Assembly: GCA_030041385.1 (NCBI GenBank) | Contig: JASHNY010000101.1 | Span: forward strand, 1 to 37,216 | Direction: 5' to 3' | From: Alphaproteobacteria bacterium | GTDB lineage: Bacteria > Pseudomonadota > Alphaproteobacteria > ATCC43930 > CGMCC-115725 | Length of the DNA stretch: 37,216 nt | Shown: positions 31,655 to 37,216 of the stretch, in pieces | How the letters are laid out: the number at the start of each line of letters is the position of its first letter | How positions within the stretch are numbered: the stretch's first letter is position 1 | Notes under the pieces: model-generated | Database searches by the model: none | What the model was told of the DNA's origin: nothing | The model's input: only the letters and a program-made list of their open reading frames with translations | Program-made: the position numbers and the translations under genes

Positions 31655-32656
31655 TCACCCGAATTCCTTGCGCAACAGCGGGCACACCCGCTCGGCGTAA
31701 AGCTTGAGGAACCGACCCTGGTCGGGGCCGGGGGCGTGAAACACCAAGTGCCGGAAGCCCAGTTCAACATAGGGGCGGATGCGGGCGACCTGCTCTTCCG
31801 GGTCGCTCGATACGATCCACCGGCTGGCGGCGCGGTCGAGCGGCAGCGCGTCGGCAAGGCGCTCCATCTCGACCGGATCCTCGACCCCAACCTTCTCCTC
31901 CGGCGACAAGGCCAGGGCCGCCCAGTGCCGGGTCAACTCCTTGGCCTCTTGCGCATCGGTGTCGAAGGATACCTTGACCTCGATCATCCGCTCGAGGCTG
32001 GCATCCTGGCGCCCGGCCTTGGCGAGGCCGTCGCCGACCTTGGCCAACAGATCGACATAAAGCTGCGGGTTCTTGCCGCTCGTGCAGATGAAGCCCTCAG
32101 CCACCTGCCCCGCCATCTGCGCCGCCAACGGGCCGGAGGCGGCGATCCAGATCGGCACCTTGTCCTTGGGCTTGTCGTAGATCGTCGCCTTGTCGGTCTG
32201 GTAGAACTGGCCTTCGAAGGTGACGCGGTCCTCGGTCCACAATTTGTTGATCAGTGCCACCGCCTCGCGCAGCCGGTCGCGGCGCTCCTTGGCGCCGGGC
32301 CACTGCATCGCCGTCGCCGGCACCTCGTTCAGCGACTCGCCGGTGCCGACGCCAAGCACGACGCGGCCGGGAAACATCGACCCGAGCGTGCCGAAGGCCT
32401 GGGCGACGATCGACGGGTGATAGCGGAAGGTCGGCGTCGCCACGCTCGTGCCGATCACCGCCCGCCGCGTCCGCGCGCCGAGCGCGCCGAGCCAGGCGAG
32501 CGACGACGGGGCGTGCCCGTCATTGTGCTTCCACGGCTGGAAATGGTCGCTGACGAACACCGAGTCGAAGCCGACCTCCTCGGCGAGGCAGGAAAAATCC
32601 AGCAATTCGCTCGGGCCGAACTGCTCGGCCGATGCCTTGTATCCGAGTTTCAGCAA
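31655..32656 (-). CDS. fgd: F420-dependent glucose-6-phosphate dehydrogenase homologue
   Basis: A 333-residue LLM-class TIM-barrel protein. LKLGYKASAEQFGPSEL at the start and VSDHFQPWKHNDGHAP are nearly those of M. tuberculosis FGD1. From memory of that enzyme, the counterparts of its catalytic Asp39, His40, Trp44 and Glu109 are Asp37, His38, Trp42 and Glu107. The phosphate-binding Lys198, Lys259 and Arg283 are matched by Lys195 (CTSGK), Lys255 (SPEEK) and Arg279 (SRWIVSSDP). It should oxidise glucose-6-phosphate to the lactone while reducing F420. Start: TTG with GGAG about eight bases upstream. It lies just upstream of cofE on the same strand, separated by a palindromic repeat. Other sugar phosphates remain possible. 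Confidence 0.87.
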   Translation of the reverse strand: MLKLGYKASAEQFGPSELLDFSCLAEEVGFDSVFVSDHFQPWKHNDGHAPSSLAWLGALGARTRRAVIGTSVATPTFRYHPSIVAQAFGTLGSMFPGRVVLGVGTGESLNEVPATAMQWPGAKERRDRLREAVALINKLWTEDRVTFEGQFYQTDKATIYDKPKDKVPIWIAASGPLAAQMAGQVAEGFICTSGKNPQLYVDLLAKVGDGLAKAGRQDASLERMIEVKVSFDTDAQEAKELTRHWAALALSPEEKVGVEDPVEMERLADALPLDRAASRWIVSSDPEEQVARIRPYVELGFRHLVFHAPGPDQGRFLKLYAERVCPLLRKEFG

Positions 32657-32682
32657 GTCTCGCTCCTATCTCTACGCGCGTC

Positions 32683-32765
32683 GTCATTGCGAGGAGGCGC
32701 AGCCGGCGCGGCAATCTCGCACCACGCGCGCTGCCCCGAGATGGCTCTGCTTCGCTCGCAATGAC
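32683..32765. repeat. GTCATTGC...GCAATGAC palindromic element (83 bp)
   Basis: It lies between the LLM gene at 32777 and fgd. Perfect ends are at 32683-32690 and 32758-32765. The internal gaggaggcgcagcc and ggctctgcttcgctc parts are roughly complementary, so the whole could fold as one long hairpin in a read-through transcript. Confidence 0.75.
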
Positions 32766-32776
32766 AGTCACATCGG

Positions 32777-33727
32777 TCAAACCTTGGCCAGCACATCCTC
32801 GCGGAGGCGGCGCATGTTGGCGATCACCTCGTCGGCGGTGGCGCCGTCGAAGCTGAAATCGACCGCGACGACGCCGAGGTCACGGAACGCCCTGAGATCG
32901 CTGACGATCGCGTCATTGTTGCCGGAAAAGAGGCGCCGGTCGCCGTTGTCGGCGCGCTCGGGAATCCCTGCGCCGCGCTGGGTCACGCGATAGGCCAGCA
33001 CGATCTCCTTGGGGTCGCGCCCGGCGTCGCGGCAATGGCGGTGCAAGCGGTCGATCCCCGCCTTGAAGCGCGCCAGCGTGTCGAGCCGGAATTGCGGGTT
33101 GGTGCCGATCGGATACCAGCCGTCGCCGAGTTTCGCGGTGCGGCGCAGGGCCGGTCCGCTCTCGCCGCCGACCCAGATCGGCACCCGCTTCTGCACCGGG
33201 CGCGGCTCGAAAAACACGTTGGCGAACTTGACGTACTTGCCGTTGAAGGCGGGGTTCGCGCTGGTCCACAATTCGCGGCAGGCCAGGAGGTATTCGTCGG
33301 TGACGGCGCCGCGTTCGGCGAACGGGTCGGTGCCGAGCGCCTCGAATTCCTCGCGGCACCAGCCGGCGCCGACGCCGAGCACGAGCCGCCCTTCCGACAA
33401 TACGTCGATCGTCGCCAGGATTTTCGCGGTCAACACCGCCGGCCGGTGCGGCACCACCATGACCGAGGTGACGAGCTTGAGCCGCGAGGTTTTGGCGGCG
33501 ACGAAGGTGACGGCGGTCAATTGTTCGTGACGATCGCCGCCGGCGCGGCCGGGAAACTCGCCGGTGTCGGAATACGGGTACTTGTTTTCCAGTTCGCGCG
33601 GGATCACGACGTGATCGCTGAGGGTGCAATAATCGTAGCCGATTCGCTCGCCTTCTCCGGTAATGCGGGCGAGATCGCGGGGTGCCGAAAGCCGGCCGCT
33701 GACCGGCGCGCCAAATCCGAATTCCAT
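32777..33727 (-). CDS. LLM-class oxidoreductase, probably F420-dependent
   Basis: A 316-residue luciferase-fold protein. MEFGFGAPVSGRLSAPRDLA starts it, and YDYCTLSDHVVIP gives Asp38 and His39 at strand 2, the SDH pattern of F420-using members. SRLKLVTSVMVVPHRPAVLTAK near residue 82, LVLGVGAGWCREEFEALG near residue 115 and VPIWVGGESGPALRRTAKLGDGW near residue 182 follow. This pattern resembles the family often labelled TIGR03619. Reduction of an unsaturated substrate with F420H2 is a fair guess from its position at the head of the F420 string; the substrate is unknown. AGGGAAGG precedes the ATG. It is divergent from the capsule gene at 33851. Confidence 0.85.
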   Translation of the reverse strand: MEFGFGAPVSGRLSAPRDLARITGEGERIGYDYCTLSDHVVIPRELENKYPYSDTGEFPGRAGGDRHEQLTAVTFVAAKTSRLKLVTSVMVVPHRPAVLTAKILATIDVLSEGRLVLGVGAGWCREEFEALGTDPFAERGAVTDEYLLACRELWTSANPAFNGKYVKFANVFFEPRPVQKRVPIWVGGESGPALRRTAKLGDGWYPIGTNPQFRLDTLARFKAGIDRLHRHCRDAGRDPKEIVLAYRVTQRGAGIPERADNGDRRLFSGNNDAIVSDLRAFRDLGVVAVDFSFDGATADEVIANMRRLREDVLAKV

Positions 33728-33795
33728 CCTTCCCTCTCGCTGTCGTCGGCTCACCCCCCTAGCGTAGCAGCAGAGTGCCGGTTTGGCTTCCGGCG

Positions 33796-33819
33796 AAATC
33801 GCCCGACCAACCGCGATTT
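33796..33819. promoter_or_regulatory. Inverted repeat in the divergent LLM / capsule promoter region
   Basis: AAATCGC (33796-33802) and GCGATTT (33813-33819) are perfect 7-bp arms spaced by 10 bases, a layout like a dimeric repressor operator. It lies in the 123-bp gap between the outward-facing genes at 33727 and 33851. No regulator gene is nearby, so the protein that might bind is unknown. Confidence 0.3.
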
Positions 33820-33850
33820 GCATGCGCCGGTTTTCATGTAATGTGCCGAC

Positions 33851-35608
33851 ATGGTTGCCGGAAGCGGTGTCGCGATCGTCGGCGACGGGCTGTTGCGCGC
33901 AATGCCGCGCGGCAACGGGCTGGCTGCCCGTGTCAGCATCATGGGCGACCCTGCACCGGTTTTGGCCGAACGCGGCTGGGAAACCGCCGAGCTGCTCGAA
34001 CGCGCCAACGCGGCCCGGCGGGCGCTGGTCGCCGCCGAGGTCGGCGGGGCGTGGTGGGGAGAGGCGCCCAGCCTGCCGGCGGGCGAGGGATATGCGCTGG
34101 TCGCGCGCGATGGCGGCGACCTGGCTGCCGTCGCGGCGATGCGCGACGCGGCGCGGGCCGGCGACGACCGGGCGCGGATCGTCGAAATCGCCGCCGGTAA
34201 TTGCGACCCGTGGCCGGCGCTGGCCGGGGCCGAACGGGTCTATACGCTTGGCGGCGAGATCGGCTTTCTGGCCCTGTTGGCCGGCAAGAACGTGTCGTGC
34301 TTCGCCCCGGCCTTTTATAGCGGGTGGGGCGTCACCGCCGACGCGCCGGCGATACCGCGCCGGCCCTTCGGGCGCACGGTCGACGAGATTTTTGCCGCGG
34401 CCTGCCTGGTGGCGACGCAATGCTTCGACCCGTTTCGCCAAACCCCGGCCGCGTTCGAGGAGGCGCTGGCGATCGTCGCCGAGTGGCGCCGGCTCGACCG
34501 CACCAACCGGCGGATCGCGGTGTGCGTCGGCATGTCGTTCTGGAAGCGCCGGCGGGTTGCTGAGTTTCTGCGCAGCGGCGCCGGCGTCCCGGCGTTCCGG
34601 CGCAGCGCCGCCGGCGCGGTCGCGGTGGCCAGGCGGCGGAAGTCGGGGGCGATCGCGGCCTGGACATCGCGCCTGCCGGCCGGGCTGGAGGCGGCGGCGC
34701 GGACGGCCGGGGTTGCGCTGATCCGGGTCGAGGACGGCTTCGTCCGCTCGGTCGGGCTCGGTTCGGACTTCCTGCCGCCGGCTTCGCTGGTGCTCGACGG
34801 GCGCGGCATGTATTTCGACCCGAGCGTGCGCAGCGACCTCGAAATCCTGCTCTGCGAGACCGCGTTCACGGCCCCGCTGCTGGCGCGGGCGCGCCGCCTC
34901 GCCGACCAGCTCGTGCATCGCGGCGTCACCAAATACAATCTCGGCCGCCGGGCCCCGCCGATCGAGTGGCCGCCGGGCCGGCGGCGCATCCTGGTGCCGG
35001 GCCAGGTCGAAGACGATCTGTCGGTATTGCTCGGCGGCGGCGGCATCCGCGGCAACCTCGAATTACTGGCGCGGGTGCGGCAGGCCGCTCCGGACGCCTT
35101 CATCCTCTACAAGCCGCATCCAGACGTGGTGGCCGGGCACCGCAAGGGCGCCGTCGCCGAGGCGGAAGTGCGGCGGTTTGCCGACGCAGTGGCGACCGAG
35201 GCGGCGACGGCAACGCTGTTGGGCGAGATCGACGAATTGCACACGCTGACCTCGCTGGCCGGGTTCGAGGCGTTGCTGCGCGGGCGGCGCGTCGTCGTCT
35301 ACGGGCGTCCGTGGTATGCCGGCTGGGGCCTGACCGAGGATGTCCCGGCGGTCGAGCGCGGCCGCCGCCTGTCGCTCGAAGAACTGGTCGCCGGCGCGCT
35401 GATCCTCTATCCCCGCTATCTCGATCCGCTGACCCGGCTTCCGTGCGGACCTGAAATCGTCATCGAGCGGCTCGATCATCCGGAGTTGTGGCGCGCGGGC
35501 TCATTGGTGCGGGCGCGGCGCTTGCAAGGGGCGGCGCGGCGCTGGTGCGCCGAGCGGATCGGGCGGGTACCGAAAGTTACCGGAATCCGGCAGAAGGGGC
35601 GCGGGTGA
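33851..35608 (+). CDS. KpsC-like capsular polysaccharide (beta-Kdo) glycosyltransferase, shortened first module
   Basis: A 585-residue cytoplasmic protein related to KpsC, which builds the beta-Kdo linker between lipid and capsule. KpsC has two GT modules. Here the second is complete: CVGMSFWKRRRV near 225, RVEDGFVRSVGLGSDFLPP near 292, PGQVEDD near 383, YKPHPDV at 420-426, and HTLTSLAGFEALLRG followed by GRPWYAGWGLTED at 464-497. The first module keeps only its matching tail, YTLGGEIGFLALLAGKNV and APAFYSGWGVTAD (131-164), and lacks the EDGF and YKPHP parts. E. coli KpsC is about 90 residues longer. No clear ribosome site precedes the ATG. It is followed 25 bases later by an LTA-synthase-like gene. 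Confidence 0.82.
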   Translation: MVAGSGVAIVGDGLLRAMPRGNGLAARVSIMGDPAPVLAERGWETAELLERANAARRALVAAEVGGAWWGEAPSLPAGEGYALVARDGGDLAAVAAMRDAARAGDDRARIVEIAAGNCDPWPALAGAERVYTLGGEIGFLALLAGKNVSCFAPAFYSGWGVTADAPAIPRRPFGRTVDEIFAAACLVATQCFDPFRQTPAAFEEALAIVAEWRRLDRTNRRIAVCVGMSFWKRRRVAEFLRSGAGVPAFRRSAAGAVAVARRRKSGAIAAWTSRLPAGLEAAARTAGVALIRVEDGFVRSVGLGSDFLPPASLVLDGRGMYFDPSVRSDLEILLCETAFTAPLLARARRLADQLVHRGVTKYNLGRRAPPIEWPPGRRRILVPGQVEDDLSVLLGGGGIRGNLELLARVRQAAPDAFILYKPHPDVVAGHRKGAVAEAEVRRFADAVATEAATATLLGEIDELHTLTSLAGFEALLRGRRVVVYGRPWYAGWGLTEDVPAVERGRRLSLEELVAGALILYPRYLDPLTRLPCGPEIVIERLDHPELWRAGSLVRARRLQGAARRWCAERIGRVPKVTGIRQKGRG

Positions 35609-35633
35609 AGCGGCAATATCGGCGCTGCGGGTG

Positions 35634-37190
35634 ATGGCCGCATTCCAGACAGCCACCGGGTTCATCCTGGTCGCGGTGGCGTGGCTGATGCCGCGCCGCG
35701 TCGCCGGCGCGAGGCTCGGCCCGGCACTGCCGCTCGACGCCGCGCCGTTCGTCGTCGGCGCCGTGCTGCTGACCGCGATGTCCGGCCGGCCGCTGTTTGC
35801 CGGGGTGGTGGTCTTCGCCCTCGGCGCCGGCTTCACCCTCGCCGACCGGACCACGCGCGCGACGTTGCGCGAGCCGATCGTGTTCCAGGCGACGTCGGAA
35901 TTCCTCCAGGTGTTCAGCCACCCTCAATTGTACCTGCCGTTCGCCGGCCCGGCGCTGGTGCTCGGCGGCGCCGCGGCGGCGGCGCTGGCGGCGGCGGCGC
36001 TGCTGGTGTTCGCGCCGCCGGTGTGGACGCCGGTGCCGCTGCGGGGGGTCGGCGCCGTGGCCGCGATTGCCTTCGCCGTCTGGGCGATCGGCCGCCCGCC
36101 CCTGCTCAACGGGTTCGCCTTCCTGTGCCGCCGGCTCGGGCCCAGCGGCGACCCCAGCGCGGACGCCGCAAATCTCGGGCCGTTTGCGATGCTGCTGGTG
36201 CATTGCGCGCTGGCGAAAAGCGAGCGTCCCGCCCGCCAAGGTGCCTTGCGGCCGAGCCTCGCGCCGCCGGTCGTGCGCGGCGTCGGCGACCGCGCCGCCC
36301 CGCTTGTCGTCGTGCAGTGCGAATCGTTTTTCGACGCACGGCGGCTGTCGCCGCTGTTGCCGCCCGACCTGCTGCCCGGGTTCGCGGAGTGCTGCGGCGC
36401 GGCGGCGATGTGCGGCCGCCTCGAAGTGCCCGGCTGGGGCGCCAACACGATGCGGTCGGAATTTGCCGTACTGACCGGGATCGCCGAAACCGAGCTCGGC
36501 TACGACCGCTTCAATCCCTATTACGCGCTGGCCCGGGTGCCGATCGCCTCGCATGTATGGCGCTTGCGCCAGGCGGGATACCGGACGATCTGCCTGCATC
36601 CGTTTGCCCGGCGCTTTTTTCGCCGCGACCTGGTGATGCCGGCGCTCGGCTTCGAGCAGTTTCTCGGCTGCGAGGTGCTCGGCGGATCGAAGGTCCCGCC
36701 CTACCAGTCCGATCCCGAACTGGCCCGGCACGTCCTGCGCGTGCTCGATGTCGAAGGGCCGCAGACCCTGATCTTTGTCATCACGATGGGCAATCACGGC
36801 CCGTGGCTCGACCGCGGCGGCCCGATCGACCGCATCGTCGCCGGCTGCTTCGAGCCGGAATCGGTGCCGCAGGGCGCGGAGTTGTTGCGCTATCTCGACG
36901 GGCTGCGCCGTTCCGACGAGATGCTGCAGGCGCTGATGGGCGGCCTGGCCGAACGCCATCCCGGGGCGCGGCTGATGTTTTACGGCGACCATCTGCCGAG
37001 CCTGCCGCGCGCTTTCGACTATTTCGGCTTTACCGAGCCGCACAGCGATTATGCGATCTGGCCGGGCCGCGACCGCGGGCCCGCCCAGACCGATCTGCCG
37101 GCGCACCGGATCGGCGGCGCCTTTGTCGATCTGGCGCTCGGCAGCTGCCACGAGGCGGCGAGCCCGGCGCCGGCGCCGCCGGCGGTGTAG
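35634..37190 (+). CDS. LTA synthase-like membrane phosphotransferase/sulfatase
   Basis: A 518-residue protein with about five N-terminal membrane segments (near 5-20, 36-52, 54-70, 102-128 and 137-154) and a periplasmic alkaline-phosphatase-fold domain from about 222. QCESFFDARRL places metal-binding Glu230. WGANTMRSEFAVLTG has Thr272 as the likely nucleophile. TMGNHGPW has His388, and FYGDHLPSLP has Asp452 and His453. Relatives move phosphoglycerol or phosphoethanolamine onto glycans. Being 25 bases behind the capsule gene, it probably decorates the same surface polymer; the substrate is unknown. ATG 35634 is used; GTG 35631 directly before it would add one residue. Near residues 196-208, ERPARQGALRP is encoded by a stretch resembling the GC-rich repeat core. 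Confidence 0.83.
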   Translation: MAAFQTATGFILVAVAWLMPRRVAGARLGPALPLDAAPFVVGAVLLTAMSGRPLFAGVVVFALGAGFTLADRTTRATLREPIVFQATSEFLQVFSHPQLYLPFAGPALVLGGAAAAALAAAALLVFAPPVWTPVPLRGVGAVAAIAFAVWAIGRPPLLNGFAFLCRRLGPSGDPSADAANLGPFAMLLVHCALAKSERPARQGALRPSLAPPVVRGVGDRAAPLVVVQCESFFDARRLSPLLPPDLLPGFAECCGAAAMCGRLEVPGWGANTMRSEFAVLTGIAETELGYDRFNPYYALARVPIASHVWRLRQAGYRTICLHPFARRFFRRDLVMPALGFEQFLGCEVLGGSKVPPYQSDPELARHVLRVLDVEGPQTLIFVITMGNHGPWLDRGGPIDRIVAGCFEPESVPQGAELLRYLDGLRRSDEMLQALMGGLAERHPGARLMFYGDHLPSLPRAFDYFGFTEPHSDYAIWPGRDRGPAQTDLPAHRIGGAFVDLALGSCHEAASPAPAPPAV

Positions 37191-37216
37191 ACGCTTGCCG
37201 CGCGGCACGGTCGATC

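Noticed and set aside
35577-37208. Minus-strand frame of 543 codons opposite the LTA-synthase-like gene
   Set aside because: It is Arg/Gln/His-rich with no membrane segments or motifs; the plus strand has catalytic motifs in order.

Overview
The window is about 37 kb of very GC-rich DNA, densely coding with frequent four-base gene overlaps and many GTG and TTG starts. An alphaproteobacterium, probably Rhodospirillales-like, is the best guess. This rests on the histone-deacetylase-like / xseB / ispA / dxs / tlyA gene string, the KpsC-type capsule protein and the many small palindromic intergenic repeats typical of that class. It is an inference from gene content; there is no rRNA marker in the window. 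No tRNA, rRNA, transposase, phage gene or CRISPR array was found.

Layout. (1) 1-1794: two glycosyltransferases, a GT2 running off the left edge on the minus strand and a divergent GT4. (2) 1791-7854, plus strand: a DUF423 membrane protein, a deacetylase-like amidohydrolase, the exonuclease VII small subunit, farnesyl-diphosphate synthase, DXP synthase and a TlyA-type rRNA methyltransferase, followed by a DUF2461 protein bracketed by inverted repeats. (3) 8041-15991: a VOC protein, a SAM methyltransferase, an amidohydrolase / hydrolase / EthD-like set on the minus strand, and a divergent plus-strand set of HsaA/HpaB-like flavin monooxygenase, flavin reductase and PhyH-type dioxygenase. This looks like accessory catabolism of an aromatic or similar compound. 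(4) 15719-21551, minus strand: a MoaD-like sulfur-carrier protein, a molybdenum hydroxylase large subunit without its usual partners, and two paralogous MFS transporters. (5) 21811-26615: two luciferase-like (LLM) oxidoreductases, an NTF2-like protein, a secreted cysteine-rich protein, a small lipoprotein and a 94-residue conserved protein. (6) 26709-33727, minus strand: the coenzyme F420 region. It holds fbiC (a CofG-CofH fusion), cofC, cofD and cofE in tight overlap. Upstream and in the same direction lie a very convincing F420-dependent glucose-6-phosphate dehydrogenase homologue and another LLM oxidoreductase. (7) 33851-37190, plus strand: a KpsC-like capsule glycosyltransferase with a shortened first module, and an LTA-synthase-like membrane phosphotransferase/sulfatase.

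How they work together. The F420 cluster appears self-sufficient. FbiC makes the deazaflavin FO, CofC and CofD add the phospho-acid moiety, CofE adds glutamates, and the FGD homologue would reduce F420 with glucose-6-phosphate to supply F420H2 to LLM reductases such as the one beside it. No dehydro-F420-0 reductase domain is present, so the side-chain chemistry is open. The most unusual sequence-level features are a palindromic repeat translated in frame between the two radical-SAM halves of FbiC, a 17-bp duplication that makes a six-codon leader overlapping the cofE start, and several families of dispersed palindromic repeats, two of them in the gaps of the F420 gene string.
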